From Rhizobium mayense (GTDB lineage Bacteria; Pseudomonadota; Alphaproteobacteria; Rhizobiales; Rhizobiaceae): a stretch of 64,000 nt of DNA. This document shows positions 1 to 9,060 of the stretch, piece by piece (position 1 is the stretch's first letter; each line of letters begins with the position of its first letter). The DNA lies in the NCBI RefSeq assembly GCF_030272705.1, contig NZ_JARFYM010000017.1, positions 1 to 64,000 of the forward strand, given 5' to 3'. The notes beneath the pieces were generated by a model. The model had not been told where the DNA came from. It made no database searches and saw only the letters and a program-made list of their open reading frames with translations. Position numbers and translations under genes: made by a program.

Positions 1-1
1 C

Positions 2-508
2 AAGCTTGCCGAACGCTCTCAATCTGCTGCCGCCGAAATCAGCTCGATGTCGAGCGATACCGTCAAGGCAGCTGCAGAAGCCGGTGAAATGCTCGGCCGA
101 CTGGTTCCGGATATCCGCAAGACCGCCGAACTGGTCTCCGAGATCAGCGCCGCCTGCCGCGAACAGGATGTGGGTGCCGCCCAGATCAACGAGGCGATCC
201 AGCAGCTCGACAAGGTCACACAGCAGAATGCCGGCGCCTCGGAACAGATGTCGGCCACTTCGGAAGAGCTGGCCGCCCAGGCCGAGGAGCTGCAGACCTC
301 GATCGCCTTCTTCAAGGTCGACACATCGGCCAATCGCCAGAACCGTACGGCCAAGGCGACAGGTCGGGCTTCGACTGCGGCCGCTCGTCAACCGAAGGCG
401 GCGAAACCCACGGTTCAGGCGCAGCAGGCACGTCTCAAGGGCTTCGCTCTCGATCTCTCCATGGGCGGCCCGGACGATGGCGACGCCGAATTCAAGGAAA
501 GCGCATGA
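2..508 (+). CDS. Methyl-accepting chemotaxis protein, C-terminal part (partial)
   Basis: The reading frame is open from the window edge and ends at TGA 506-508, so only the last ~168 residues are present. The visible part is the end of the cytoplasmic signalling hairpin of a methyl-accepting chemotaxis protein. It includes the typical helix with INEAIQQLD, the [15 protein letters not shown] stretch and an [10 protein letters not shown] end, followed by a disordered Ala/Lys-rich tail. In the family this region bundles with CheA and CheW and carries the methylation sites used by CheR and CheB, which are encoded just downstream. The sensor and membrane parts lie outside the window. The stop overlaps the next start (ATGA), indicating co-translation with cheW. 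Confidence 0.9.
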   Translation, partial: KLAERSQSAAAEISSMSSDTVKAAAEAGEMLGRLVPDIRKTAELVSEISAACREQDVGAAQINEAIQQLDKVTQQNAGASEQMSATSEELAAQAEELQTSIAFFKVDTSANRQNRTAKATGRASTAAARQPKAAKPTVQAQQARLKGFALDLSMGGPDDGDAEFKESA

Positions 509-1002
509 TCATGGCCACACCTGCTTTGGAAGCGCAATTCGTCACCTTCAGCCTCGGCGAGGAAGTCTTCGCCGTACCCGTCGAAGTCGTCCGCGAAATC
601 CTCGACTATGCCGAGGCTTTCAAGATCCCGAGCGGGCCGGATTATCTGCTCGGCCTGCGCGATGTGCGCGGGCAGGGCGTGCCCACCATCGATCTCCGGC
701 TGAAGCTCGGTCTCTCCAAGACCGTGCCGACCTCGCACACCCGTGTGCTGGTGCTGGATATTCCGATCGAGGCCAAAGTGCTGACGCTTGGCCTCGTCGC
801 CGACCGCGTTTTCGAGGTCACGCCCTTCCGGCGTGACCAGATCGAAGCGGCGCCCGACATCGGCGTCCGCTGGCGTTCCGACTATATCGCCGGCGTCGTA
901 CGTCGGGAAAATGGCTTCGTCGTCATCGTCGATCTCGCCCGCCTGCTGTCGCGGGAAGACACCGTCGCGCTCGATCCGCATCGCGCCGGTCATGCTGCAT
1001 AG
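505..1002 (+). CDS. cheW: Chemotaxis coupling protein CheW
   Basis: This 165-residue single-domain CheW protein couples chemoreceptors to the CheA kinase in the cytoplasm. The sequence has the CheW fold hallmarks: [15 protein letters not shown] near residue 15, the ILGLRDVRG-like segment ([19 protein letters not shown]) around 50-68, and a C-terminal [19 protein letters not shown]. Its ATG overlaps the MCP stop by four bases. A second in-frame ATG six bases later is an alternative start; an AAGGAA ribosome site lies 5 bases before the first and 11 before the second. It sits in the order mcp-cheW-cheR-cheB, without cheA or cheY in view. Confidence 0.95.
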   Translation: MIMATPALEAQFVTFSLGEEVFAVPVEVVREILDYAEAFKIPSGPDYLLGLRDVRGQGVPTIDLRLKLGLSKTVPTSHTRVLVLDIPIEAKVLTLGLVADRVFEVTPFRRDQIEAAPDIGVRWRSDYIAGVVRRENGFVVIVDLARLLSREDTVALDPHRAGHAA

Positions 1003-1023
1003 GAATTCGTAAGGAGTGGATGA

Positions 1024-1878
1024 ATGGGAATGGCCGCCGTTCAGGAAAGTCAAAGCATCGGTGACCGCATCAGCAAGCGGAATTTCGAGAAGCTGGCGCG
1101 TTTCATCTATGATTACAGCGGCATCAAGATGCCGTCGACAAAGCTGACGATGCTGGAAGGGCGGCTGCGGCGCCGGCTGCGCGCCACCAGCATCACGTCA
1201 TTCGACGACTATTGTGATTTTCTCTTCAACCACGGCGGCCTTGAACAGGAAACGGTCTACCTCATCGATGCGGTGACGACCAACAAGACCGATTTCTTCC
1301 GCGAGGCCAGACACTTCGAATTCATGCAGGCTGTGGCCTTGCCGGCGCTGACGCGCGCCGGCCATCGCCGCCTGCGCGCCTGGAGTGCCGCCTGTTCGAC
1401 CGGAGCGGAGCCCTATACGATGGCGATGGTGATGGAGGAATTTTCCGAAGACAGTGGCGTCGATTATAAGATCCTGGCGACCGACCTCAGCACCGACGTG
1501 CTGCAATCGGCCAGGAGCGGCATTTATACGGATGAGATGGTGTCGCCGGTTCCAGCCGAACTGAAGCGCAAATATGTGATGACCGCCAAAGTGCCGGGCA
1601 AGCGCGAGGTGCGCATTACGCCGCGGCTGCGCTCGAAGATCGGCTTCGGCCGGTTGAACCTGATGGATGAGAAGTATCAGGTGGGCGATGCCATGCACAT
1701 CATCTTCTGCCGCAACGTCCTCATCTATTTCGACAAGCAGACGCAAGCCGGCGTCCTCTCGCGTCTGTGCGATTGTCTGGTGCCCGGCGGCTATATGTTC
1801 ATCGGCCACTCGGAATCGGTCACCGGCTTCGACCTACCTCTGAAACAGGTTTCCAACACCGTCTTCCAGCGACTCTAA
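1024..1878 (+). CDS. cheR: Chemotaxis protein methyltransferase CheR
   Basis: CheR methylates glutamates of chemoreceptors with S-adenosylmethionine and works against CheB in adaptation. The 284-residue product has the small helical CheR N-domain (about residues 15-75), then the SAM-dependent methyltransferase domain. The SAM site [15 protein letters not shown] lies near residue 120 and the family motif [10 protein letters not shown] near 230, with GHSES near the end. The length is usual for the family. An AAGGAG ribosome site lies 7 bases before the ATG. The gene follows cheW by 21 bases and is followed at 11 bases by cheB. Confidence 0.96.
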   Translation: MGMAAVQESQSIGDRISKRNFEKLARFIYDYSGIKMPSTKLTMLEGRLRRRLRATSITSFDDYCDFLFNHGGLEQETVYLIDAVTTNKTDFFREARHFEFMQAVALPALTRAGHRRLRAWSAACSTGAEPYTMAMVMEEFSEDSGVDYKILATDLSTDVLQSARSGIYTDEMVSPVPAELKRKYVMTAKVPGKREVRITPRLRSKIGFGRLNLMDEKYQVGDAMHIIFCRNVLIYFDKQTQAGVLSRLCDCLVPGGYMFIGHSESVTGFDLPLKQVSNTVFQRL

Positions 1879-1889
1879 GGCAGGTAACC

Positions 1890-2981
1890 ATGCCAAAGAA
1901 AATCCGCGTCCTGATCATCGATGACTCCGCCAGCGTGCGTCAGACGCTCGCGGCACTGCTGTCGGAGGACCCTGAGATCGAGGTGATGGGGGTAGCGACC
2001 GATCCCTTCATGGCCGCCCGCAAGATCCAGGAGGAGATCCCCGACGTCATCACGCTGGATGTCGAGATGCCGCGGATGGACGGCATCACGTTCCTGCGCA
2101 AGCTGATGTCGCAGCGGCCCATCCCGGTCGTCATGTGCTCGTCGCTGACGGAGGCGGGTTCGGAGACTTTGCTGCAGGCATTGGAAGCCGGTGCTGTTGA
2201 TATCATCCAGAAGCCCCGGATCGGCGCCGCCGACTATCTGGCCGACGAGGCGATGCGTATTCGCGAGGTGGTCAAGAGTGCGTCGCATGCCAGGCTGCCG
2301 AGTATCCGGCGGGCCGAGGCTCGTTCGGCATCCGCTTCGGGACCAGCCAAGAAGCTGACGGCCGACGCCATGCTGCCGCCGCCGACCGGCCGCGCCATGG
2401 CGAAGACGACCGAGATGGTGGTCTGCGTCGGCGCCTCGACCGGCGGCACCGAGGCGCTGCGCGAGATGCTGGAGGCGCTGCCTGCCAATGCACCGGGTAT
2501 GGTCATCGTCCAGCACATGCCGGAAAAGTTTACTGCCGCCTTCGCTAAGCGGCTGAACAGTCTCTGCGAAGTGGAGGTGAAGGAAGCGGCCGATGGCGAT
2601 CCGGTTCTGCGCGGCCACGTGCTGATCGCCCCAGGCGACAATCATATGCTGCTGGAGCGGCAGGGAGCCCGTTACCATGTAGCTGTCAAGACCGGGCCGC
2701 TGGTGTCGCGCCACCGGCCTTCCGTCGATGTGCTTTTCCGCTCGGCGGCGCGGTCGGCCGGATCGAATGCCATGGGGGTCATCATGACCGGCATGGGCGA
2801 TGACGGGGCGCGCGGCATGTTCGAGATGAAACAGGCCGGCGCCTTCACGGTTGCCCAGGACGAGGCGACCTCCGTCGTTTTCGGCATGCCGAAGGAGGCG
2901 ATCGCCCGCGGTGGCGTCGATCGTGTCGTGCCGCTAGAGCAGATCGCCCGAGAGATCCTGATGGCGCAGCAGAAATTCTAA
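1890..2981 (+). CDS. cheB: Chemotaxis response regulator protein-glutamate methylesterase CheB
   Basis: CheB removes methyl groups (and deamidates) chemoreceptors when phosphorylated by CheA. The frame is open further upstream, but the ATG at 1890 gives the canonical N-terminus [13 protein letters not shown]. The receiver domain (about 5-125) has Asp11, Asp12 and the phospho-acceptor Asp57 in [11 protein letters not shown]. The C-terminal esterase domain (about 175-363) has the catalytic Ser in [10 protein letters not shown], His in QHMP and Asp in [11 protein letters not shown]. At 363 residues it is full length. Its last four bases overlap the end of the convergent SDR gene. Confidence 0.96.
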   Translation: MPKKIRVLIIDDSASVRQTLAALLSEDPEIEVMGVATDPFMAARKIQEEIPDVITLDVEMPRMDGITFLRKLMSQRPIPVVMCSSLTEAGSETLLQALEAGAVDIIQKPRIGAADYLADEAMRIREVVKSASHARLPSIRRAEARSASASGPAKKLTADAMLPPPTGRAMAKTTEMVVCVGASTGGTEALREMLEALPANAPGMVIVQHMPEKFTAAFAKRLNSLCEVEVKEAADGDPVLRGHVLIAPGDNHMLLERQGARYHVAVKTGPLVSRHRPSVDVLFRSAARSAGSNAMGVIMTGMGDDGARGMFEMKQAGAFTVAQDEATSVVFGMPKEAIARGGVDRVVPLEQIAREILMAQQKF

Positions 2982-3712
2982 GCCAGATAACCGCCGTCGA
3001 TCGTAAGCGCCGAACCGGTCACGAAGGCGGCCTCGGGGCTGCAGAGATAGGCGACAAGGGCGGCGATTTCCGTGTCCTTGCCAAGCCGACCGACAGGCAA
3101 GAGCGGTTTCAACATCTCGCCAGCATCCACTGTCATGCCGCTCAGCGTCGGGCCGGGTTGGATGGTGTTGACGGTGATGCCGCGCGGGCTCAAGTCGCGG
3201 GCGAGGCCGCGAGTCATGGCGGCAACGGCGCCCTTGGTGGCGCTATAGACCGAAGCTCCCGGAAAACCGGCGCGCTCCGCGGCGACGCTGCCGACGGTGA
3301 TGATGCGGCCGCCCTCGCTCATGTGTTTGATCGCGGCCTGCGCGGCAACGAAGACTGCCCGGACATTGACGGCGAACATGCGGTCGAAATCGGCGAGATC
3401 GTAATTGTCCACCGTCTCTCGGATCAGGATGCCGGCATTGTTGACCAGGATATCGAGGCCGCCGAACCGCTCAACGGTGCGGATGACCGCGGCGCGCACG
3501 GCGTCCGGATCGGCGCTGTCGGCTCTCATGGCGATCGCCGCGCCGCCGGCTGCCTCGATATCACGCACCAGGGCTTCCGCCTTGTCCGGCGAGGACGAGT
3601 AGGTGAAAGCCACCTTGACGCCATCGGCGCTCAACCGGCGGACGATGCCTGCTCCGATGCTCCGAGAGCCGCCGGTGACGAGGGCAACCTTGTTGATGAG
3701 GGGTTGGGACAT
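2978..3712 (-). CDS. SDR family NAD(P)-dependent oxidoreductase (FabG-like)
   Basis: This is a classical 244-residue short-chain dehydrogenase/reductase. The Rossmann cofactor motif GGSRSIGAG is at about residues 14-22, NNAG at about 90, the catalytic Ser in TVGSVAA, and Tyr/Lys in YSATK at about 155-159. The C-terminus has the usual GSALTIDGG. Family members reduce or oxidise carbonyl/hydroxyl groups with NAD(P)H; the substrate cannot be told. The gene is oriented the same way as the TetR gene upstream (3787-4365). Both carry the same operator-like sequence 18 bases before the start codon, so the TetR protein probably controls it. Confidence 0.9.
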   Translation of the reverse strand: MSQPLINKVALVTGGSRSIGAGIVRRLSADGVKVAFTYSSSPDKAEALVRDIEAAGGAAIAMRADSADPDAVRAAVIRTVERFGGLDILVNNAGILIRETVDNYDLADFDRMFAVNVRAVFVAAQAAIKHMSEGGRIITVGSVAAERAGFPGASVYSATKGAVAAMTRGLARDLSPRGITVNTIQPGPTLSGMTVDAGEMLKPLLPVGRLGKDTEIAALVAYLCSPEAAFVTGSALTIDGGYLA

Positions 3713-3730
3713 GATATTTCCTTTCGTTAT

Positions 3731-3750
3731 TTTGGACTGTTTAATCTAGA
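3731..3750. promoter_or_regulatory. Putative TetR operator upstream of the SDR gene
   Basis: Read on the minus strand the site is TCTAGATTAAACAGTCCAAA. It resembles the site before the TetR gene (4383-4402) in its outer parts, TCTAGA-T and AGTCCA. Both sites lie 18 bases upstream of the start codon of the gene they precede. The role is inferred from symmetry and placement. Confidence 0.5.
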
Positions 3751-3786
3751 ATTGCGCATGCCAAAACGAAGCAAGCCGCGAAGGCT

Positions 3787-4365
3787 TCAGGTCAAGCTTT
3801 TGAGGGCCATATGGGCGATGGCGGTGAGCGTTTCGGGGGAGGCGCCGCCACGGGCGCTGACTTTCATCCCTGAGATTGTGGCGCCGAGAAAATGAACGGC
3901 GCTCATGACGTCGAGATCTGCGGCAAAATCACCGCTGGCGATGCCGGCCCTGATGACGCTTTCGAGCGAGGAGGAAAGGATACGTGAAGCTTCGTCGGTC
4001 AGCGTTGCGACCTCGGCATCGGCCCGGCCGAATTCGCAGATGGCGCTGACGCCGAGGCAACAGCGGCTCGCTTCGCTCGCTGGACGTGCTGCAAACGCAA
4101 CGAGCGCGGCCTCAATCCCCGCCAACGCCGAACGGTCTCCCTTAAGGTCCGCGAGGATGCGGGCGAGGCTGTCGGCATTATATCGCTTGAGCGCTTCGAG
4201 ATAGAGGCTCCTCTTGTCGCCAAAGGTGTCATACATGCTCTGCCGGCTGATCTTCATGTCCTTCAGCAGGTCGTCCGTCGACGTGCCTTCGTATCCGTGG
4301 TCGGAGAAGACCCGGATGGCGGCGCTGAGCGCCTCGTCGCGATCGAATTCCTTGTGTCGTGCCAT
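3787..4365 (-). CDS. TetR/AcrR family transcriptional regulator
   Basis: This 192-residue regulator has an N-terminal TetR helix-turn-helix: ALSAAIRVFSDHGYEGTST at about 12-30, then MKISRQSMYDTFGDKRSLY at about 37-55. An all-helical ligand domain follows, of the type with a C-terminal domain seen in YxaF/AcuR-like regulators. Such proteins usually repress neighbouring enzyme or efflux genes until a small ligand binds. The SDR gene lies 75 bases downstream on the same strand. An inverted repeat sits just upstream of this start, consistent with autoregulation. Confidence 0.92.
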   Translation of the reverse strand: MARHKEFDRDEALSAAIRVFSDHGYEGTSTDDLLKDMKISRQSMYDTFGDKRSLYLEALKRYNADSLARILADLKGDRSALAGIEAALVAFAARPASEASRCCLGVSAICEFGRADAEVATLTDEASRILSSSLESVIRAGIASGDFAADLDVMSAVHFLGATISGMKVSARGGASPETLTAIAHMALKSLT

Positions 4366-4382
4366 ATGGGCGTTGTAGCGAT

Positions 4383-4402
4383 TCTAGACTGATTAGTCCA
4401 GA
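4383..4402. promoter_or_regulatory. Putative TetR operator (autoregulatory)
   Basis: The sequence TCTAGACTGATTAGTCCAGA is an imperfect inverted repeat (8 of 10 bases match between the arms). It lies 18 bases before the tetR-type start codon and recurs in similar form before the SDR gene at 3731-3750. Binding by the neighbouring TetR protein is inferred. Confidence 0.5.
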
Positions 4403-4465
4403 AATTTTTTGAGAAAGTGCGGCGAGGGTGGATTTCAGATCCCTGCCTGGATTTCGCCCCCACCC

Positions 4466-4643
4466 GCCCTCGTGGTTCGAGGCATTTCTCCGCCGCGCTC
4501 CGAAATGCACCTCGCCATGAGGGCTGATCTTTTGTACCGTGCCTCGAATTCTCTCAGTCCTAACTCTGTCCCAAGCGGTGATGGCCCCGCCCTCATGGTG
4601 ACGTGCGCAGCCCATAGAGCGAAGCCTCGAACCATGAGGGCGG
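4466..4643. repeat. Intergenic palindromic repeat pair (RIME-like)
   Basis: Two adjacent hairpin units fill the 420-base gap before the phosphatase gene. Unit 1 (4466-4524) pairs GCCCTCGTGGTTCGAGG with a near-complement ending CTCGCCATGAGGGC. Unit 2 has a perfect 13-base inverted repeat, CCGCCCTCATGGT at 4587-4599 and ACCATGAGGGCGG at 4631-4643, around a 31-base loop. Both share the CCTCATGG core. Dispersed palindromes of this kind (for example RIME) are known in Rhizobiaceae intergenic regions; assignment to a named family is not certain. The rest of the gap shows no gene. Confidence 0.65.
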
Positions 4644-4785
4644 CCCTCTACCACGCTTCGGCACTTGAAATTCCCCCGATTTTGTGGTCTTGAGGCCGCC
4701 AATCTTTAATGCGCTGCCGATCCCGCTCCGCCGGGGCCTGTTTTCGGGTCCGGTCAGCGCCTCCTATTTTACCCAAGGAAGCCCG

Positions 4786-5586
4786 ATGGCCCGTTCTGCT
4801 CTTCTCAATGTCATGGTTCAGGCTGCCCTCAAGGCAGGCAAGTCGCTCAGCCGCGATTTCGGCGAGGTGCAGAACCTGCAGGTTTCGGTGAAGGGACCGG
4901 GCGATTTCGTCAGCCAGGCCGATTTCAAGGCGCAGAAGATCATTCATGACGAGCTGCTGAAAGCACGGCCGACCTATGGCTTCCTCGGCGAGGAGAGCGA
5001 AGAGATCAAGGGCACCGACGGCGCACATCGCTGGATCGTCGATCCTCTCGACGGAACGACCAACTTCCTGCACGGCATTCCGATGTTCTCCGTTTCGATC
5101 GCATTGGAGCGCAACGGCGAAATCGTCGGCGCCGTCGTCTTCAATCCGGCAACGGACGAACTCTATACGGCCGAGCGTGGCGGTGGCGCCTTCCTCAACG
5201 ATCGCCGTCTGCGCGTCGCCTCACGGCGCGTGCTGTCGGACTGCGTCATCGGCTGCGGTGTTCCGCATCTTGGCCGCGGTAACCACGGCAAGTTCCTGGT
5301 CGAGCTGCGCCACGTCATGGGCGAAGTCGCCGGGATCCGTCGGATTGGTTCTGCAGCGCTCGATCTCGCCTATGTCGCCGCCGGCCGTTTCGACGGCTTC
5401 TGGGAAGTAGGCCTGTCGCCCTGGGACATGGCGGCCGGTATCCTGCTGGTGCGCGAAGCCGGCGGCTTCGTCTCCGATTTCAACGGCGGCACCGACATGC
5501 TCGGCACCAGCTCGATCATCTGCGGCAATGAGCATATACAAAAGGCGCTGGCCGAGGTCGTCAAGCGACCGATCCCGACGAAATAA
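4786..5586 (+). CDS. suhB: Inositol monophosphatase family protein (SuhB-type)
   Basis: A Mg-dependent phosphatase of the inositol monophosphatase/SuhB family, 266 residues from the ATG at 4786, which has AAGGAA at 4775-4780; the open frame extends further upstream but without such a site. Metal-binding motifs are present: GEESEE at about 68, WIVDPLDGTTNFLHG at about 83-97 and SPWDMAAG near 208. The family hydrolyses inositol-1-phosphate and related sugar phosphates, and SuhB has also been tied to ribosome biogenesis in E. coli. The gene stands alone between the palindromic repeats and the MotA/TolQ-like gene. Confidence 0.92.
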   Translation: MARSALLNVMVQAALKAGKSLSRDFGEVQNLQVSVKGPGDFVSQADFKAQKIIHDELLKARPTYGFLGEESEEIKGTDGAHRWIVDPLDGTTNFLHGIPMFSVSIALERNGEIVGAVVFNPATDELYTAERGGGAFLNDRRLRVASRRVLSDCVIGCGVPHLGRGNHGKFLVELRHVMGEVAGIRRIGSAALDLAYVAAGRFDGFWEVGLSPWDMAAGILLVREAGGFVSDFNGGTDMLGTSSIICGNEHIQKALAEVVKRPIPTK

Positions 5587-5720
5587 GGATCGTCCTTCGC
5601 CAATTGCCCTGCGGCAAAACAGGCTGTTGCCAATGGCTGGTTTTGTGTTTTCCGTCTCTTCAATTCGGCACAATGTTGCTCTAGTCTCCGGCTGCGGAAA
5701 ATCCGGAGGCTAAGCGTGCA

Positions 5721-6767
5721 ATGGAAAATGTAAATCTGGGGGATCTGGGTTCGACCGACAACGTGTCGGCCAACTACACCTACAAACTCTCCAGCCCAAT
5801 GGCCTTCTTTTGGACGATGATCCTTTTCCTGGTCATCGTCGGGTTTATCGTAGCGATCCTGTTTCGGCAGGCCCAAGTCGCCTTCTTGCACAATCCCGGC
5901 CTCAATGGCTTGATCCTTGGTGTGTTGGCCGTCGGCATTCTATTGGTATTCAATCACGTCCTGATGCTCAGGCCGGAGGTCCGGTGGTTCAACCATTTCC
6001 GCGCGGTGGGCAATGTTGCCGACAAGGTCGGGCGCAATCCGCGGCTTCTGGCGCCGATGCGGGCGCTGATCGGCAATCGTCGCGGCATGTTGTCGACGGC
6101 GACTCTACGCTCGATCCTCGATTCCATCGCCACCCGACTGGATGAATCGCGCGACACTTCGCGCTATCTCATCGGCCTGCTCGTCTTCCTTGGCCTGCTC
6201 GGCACCTTCTGGGGTCTGATCGGCACGATCGGCTCGATCAACGACGTCATCCAGAGTCTCGATGTCGGTTCGGGCGACACCGGCGACATTCTCGGCGCCC
6301 TCAAAACTGGCCTGTCAGGCCCGCTGGTCGGCATGGGCACGGCCTTTTCGTCCTCGCTACTCGGCCTTTCCGGCTCCCTGATCCTCGGTTTTCTCGACCT
6401 TCAGGCCGGCCGCGCGCAGAACCGCTTCTACACAGAGCTGGAAAACTGGCTTTCCTCAGTCACCGATGTCGGCTCAGATATCACTCCGGTCATCGAAGGC
6501 ACTAGCGGCGCATCCTCCGAGGATGTGCGGGTGCTTTCGGAATATCTGCGCAAGATCGCGGAAGAGGGCGGTGGTGGCCAGCGTTCGGTGACGGCAATGG
6601 CGAACCTCGCCGAAGGTATCCAGGGCCTGGTCAAGAACATGCGCAATGAACAGCAGATGCTGCGCGACTGGATCGAGGCACAGCAGGAAGAGGCGAAGTC
6701 GATGCGCCGGACGCTCGACCGTCTCGCCGACCGCATCAGCCACACCGAGAAGACCGGGAGCAAGTAA
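5721..6767 (+). CDS. MotA/TolQ/ExbB family proton-channel protein
   Basis: An inner-membrane protein of 348 residues related to MotA/TolQ/ExbB. Two hydrophobic segments lie near the N-terminus (about 28-50 and 62-85) and two more at about 150-172 and 198-225, with the conserved GLLGTFWGLIGTI and SGPLVGMGTAFSSSLLGL signatures. The cytoplasmic C-terminus (about 265-348) is polar and predicted helical or coiled. The next gene, 3 bases later, encodes a partner with a MotB-like transmembrane Asp and an OmpA domain, so the two probably form a proton-driven envelope complex. It is not the TolQ of this genome, which is at 54975. Start chosen with GGAGG 10 bases upstream. Confidence 0.85.
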   Translation: MENVNLGDLGSTDNVSANYTYKLSSPMAFFWTMILFLVIVGFIVAILFRQAQVAFLHNPGLNGLILGVLAVGILLVFNHVLMLRPEVRWFNHFRAVGNVADKVGRNPRLLAPMRALIGNRRGMLSTATLRSILDSIATRLDESRDTSRYLIGLLVFLGLLGTFWGLIGTIGSINDVIQSLDVGSGDTGDILGALKTGLSGPLVGMGTAFSSSLLGLSGSLILGFLDLQAGRAQNRFYTELENWLSSVTDVGSDITPVIEGTSGASSEDVRVLSEYLRKIAEEGGGGQRSVTAMANLAEGIQGLVKNMRNEQQMLRDWIEAQQEEAKSMRRTLDRLADRISHTEKTGSK

Positions 6768-6770
6768 ATC

Positions 6771-7802
6771 ATGGCGCTCGCACGAAACAGTCGCCATAAG
6801 AGAACGGTCGACTATTGGCCGGGATTCGTGGATGCGCTCTCCACGCTGTTGATGGCGATCATGTTCCTGCTGACGGTGTTTGTCGTCGGCCAATTCATCC
6901 TGAGCCGCGAAATTTCCGGCCGCGACGAGGTGCTGAATCGCCTCAACAGCCAGATTAACGAATTGACGCAGGCATTGGCGCTTGAAAAGAGCGGCAAGCA
7001 GGATCTCGAGGATTCCGTCGCCAATCTGCAGGCCTCGCTCTCGGCCGCGGAAGGAGACCGCTCGCGCCTGCAGGCGCTGCTCGATGCCGGTTCCGGCAGT
7101 AATCAGGCCGCGCAACAGCGGGTCGGCACGCTGACGCAGCAGCTCGATGAGCAGAAGCAGGCGAGCGCCCGCGCGCTGAGCCAGGTCGATCTTCTGAACC
7201 AGCAGATTGCCGCGCTCCGTAGCCAGATCGCTGCTGTCGAGGCCGCGTTGCAGGCGTCGGAGCAGAAGGATCAGACATCGCAGGTGAAAATCGCCGATCT
7301 CGGCCGGCGACTGAATGTGGCGCTGGCGCAGCGCGTGCAGGAACTGAACCGTTATCGCTCCGACTTCTTCGGGCGCTTGCGCGAAATCCTCTCCGACCGC
7401 GATAACATTCGCATCGTCGGCGACCGCTTCGTCTTCCAGTCGGAAGTGCTGTTCCCCTCCGGCTCTGCCGATCTCAATCCGGAAGGTCAGGCGGAGATGA
7501 CCAAGCTTGCAGCCGCGCTGATCGATCTTTCCAAGGAAATTCCGCCCGAGATCAACTGGGTGCTGCGCGTCGACGGTCATACGGACAACGTGCCGCTCTC
7601 CGGCAGCGGCCGCTATCCCGACAACTGGGCGCTGTCGTCGGCCCGCGCCATTGCCGTCGTCAAGTTCCTGATTGCCCATGGCGTTCCTGCGGATCGCCTC
7701 GTCGCAGCCGGCTTCGGCGAGTTCCAGCCGATCGCTCCCGGCGATACGCCGGAAGCCCGCGCCACGAACCGCCGCATCGAGTTGAAGCTGACGGAGAAGT
7801 AA
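6771..7802 (+). CDS. OmpA/MotB-domain protein, partner of the MotA/TolQ-like channel
   Basis: A 343-residue protein with one N-terminal transmembrane helix (about 18-42). The helix has Asp21 in the position of the MotB proton-binding Asp (GFVDALSTLLMAIMF). A long coiled coil follows (about 50-190, rich in Gln/Leu/Ala), then a periplasmic OmpA-like peptidoglycan-binding domain (about 215-343) with VDGHTDNVPLSG and ATNRRIELKL. It is encoded directly after the channel gene. The pair is MotAB-like in architecture but not in a flagellar cluster. Function is unknown; anchoring or force transmission across the envelope is inferred. Confidence 0.85.
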   Translation: MALARNSRHKRTVDYWPGFVDALSTLLMAIMFLLTVFVVGQFILSREISGRDEVLNRLNSQINELTQALALEKSGKQDLEDSVANLQASLSAAEGDRSRLQALLDAGSGSNQAAQQRVGTLTQQLDEQKQASARALSQVDLLNQQIAALRSQIAAVEAALQASEQKDQTSQVKIADLGRRLNVALAQRVQELNRYRSDFFGRLREILSDRDNIRIVGDRFVFQSEVLFPSGSADLNPEGQAEMTKLAAALIDLSKEIPPEINWVLRVDGHTDNVPLSGSGRYPDNWALSSARAIAVVKFLIAHGVPADRLVAAGFGEFQPIAPGDTPEARATNRRIELKLTEK

Positions 7803-7805
7803 TCG

Positions 7806-9059
7806 TCAGCTTCGATCGGCCAGAACGGTATCGAGGCGCTCCTGCAGGAATTTGCGGATGGCGGAGCTGTCGCTGAGCCCAATCGCGGTGCGATAGGCCA
7901 TGACGGCGCTCTCTGCTTCTCCGGCTTCCACCAGCAGGTGGGCGCGAACCGCCCAATAGGGCTGATAGCTGACGATATCGCGCTCAGCCATCTGATTCAG
8001 ATGATGCAATCCAGCGGCCGCCCCCTGCGCCCGGCCGATCACGGCGGCTTGGCTGACGCGGGCGCCGACGGTCGGTTTCATCAGCACGAGCGCGTCATAG
8101 AGCGTTGCGAGCGCTGCCCAGTCGGTCATTCCGGAGTGTCGCCGCTCGGTATGGACGGACTGGATCGCCGCCTGGCATTGAAATGGGCCGAAGCGATCGA
8201 AAGCGCCCGCCTGCTGCAGCAGGCCGTCAGCTTCCGCGATCATGATGGCGTTCCAGCGGGTGGTATTCTGTCCGTCGAGCGGCACATAATGGCCATCTGC
8301 GTCCCGGCGGGCGGCACGGCGGGCTTCGCAGTAAAGCATCAGGGACAGCAATCCCATCGCTTCCGGCTCCTGCGGCATGGTCGCAAGCAGGGCGCGACCG
8401 AGCCAGATGGCTTCGTCTGCCAGGGAACTGCGCTTGCCATCTCCACCATCCAGCCCGTCCCAGCCGAGGCCATAGGCAGCATAGATTGCCGAGAGCACGC
8501 TGGTCAGGCGCTCCGGCAGCACGGAACGGTCGGGAACGATAAAGGGGATGTGCGCTTCGCGGATCTTGGTCTTTGCCCGAACCAGCCGCTGGCTCATGGT
8601 TTCCGGCGAGACGATAAAGGCCTGCGATATGGTCCTGGCGTCGATGCCGAGAACCGTCTGCAGCATCAGCGGCGTATGCACGGACTGGTCGATGGCCGGA
8701 TGGGTGCAGGTGAACAGCAGCTTCAGCCGTTCGTCGGGGAAAGTCGGCCCACCCGCATTCATGCGCTCCTCCGCCTCCTCGAAAGCGAGGGCGATCGTAT
8801 CGCGGGCGGCGGCCTTGACGCTTGCATGCCTCGCGGCGCCGTAAAGATTTCGCCGCGCCGCGACCAATAGCCAGGCCTCGGGATTGTCGGGAATACCGCG
8901 CTCTGGCCAAACGTTCAGCGCGGTTGCAAGCGCCTCCGACAGCGCATCCTCGGCTGCCGGGACGTCGCCCGAGCGGGCTGCGAGAAAGGCGATCAACTTG
9001 CCGTAGGATTGGCGCGCCACCCGCTCGGTGGCGCGTCCAACGTCGTGATTCATGGCCAT
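7806..9059 (-). CDS. ECF42-type RNA polymerase sigma factor with C-terminal extension
   Basis: A sigma-70 family protein of about 417 residues. An N-terminal region 2 contains the AAEDALSEALATALNVWPERGIP type segment, and region 4 contains LMLQTVLGIDARTISQAF and SPETMSQRLVRAKTKIRE. A long helical extension (about 200-415, DUF6596/TPR-like) follows, containing HYVPLDGQNTTRWN-type residues. This architecture together with an upstream YCII/DGPF gene defines the ECF42 group, which has no classical anti-sigma factor. Start could be 9059 or 9053; the first leaves a one-base gap after the YCII stop. Confidence 0.88.
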   Translation of the reverse strand: MAMNHDVGRATERVARQSYGKLIAFLAARSGDVPAAEDALSEALATALNVWPERGIPDNPEAWLLVAARRNLYGAARHASVKAAARDTIALAFEEAEERMNAGGPTFPDERLKLLFTCTHPAIDQSVHTPLMLQTVLGIDARTISQAFIVSPETMSQRLVRAKTKIREAHIPFIVPDRSVLPERLTSVLSAIYAAYGLGWDGLDGGDGKRSSLADEAIWLGRALLATMPQEPEAMGLLSLMLYCEARRAARRDADGHYVPLDGQNTTRWNAIMIAEADGLLQQAGAFDRFGPFQCQAAIQSVHTERRHSGMTDWAALATLYDALVLMKPTVGARVSQAAVIGRAQGAAAGLHHLNQMAERDIVSYQPYWAVRAHLLVEAGEAESAVMAYRTAIGLSDSSAIRKFLQERLDTVLADRS

Positions 9060-9060
9060 C

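Noticed and set aside
5587-5720. Gap after suhB examined for the suhB/mmgR small RNA known in Rhizobiales
   Set aside because: Only a weak imperfect hairpin and no clear terminator; nothing matching what I recall of that RNA. A covariance search would be needed.
5721-7802. MotA/MotB-like pair considered as ZorA/ZorB of a Zorya phage-defence system
   Set aside because: No ZorC/ZorD/ZorE (helicase, nuclease) genes are nearby; neighbours are suhB and an ECF module. The pair is kept as an uncharacterised envelope motor.
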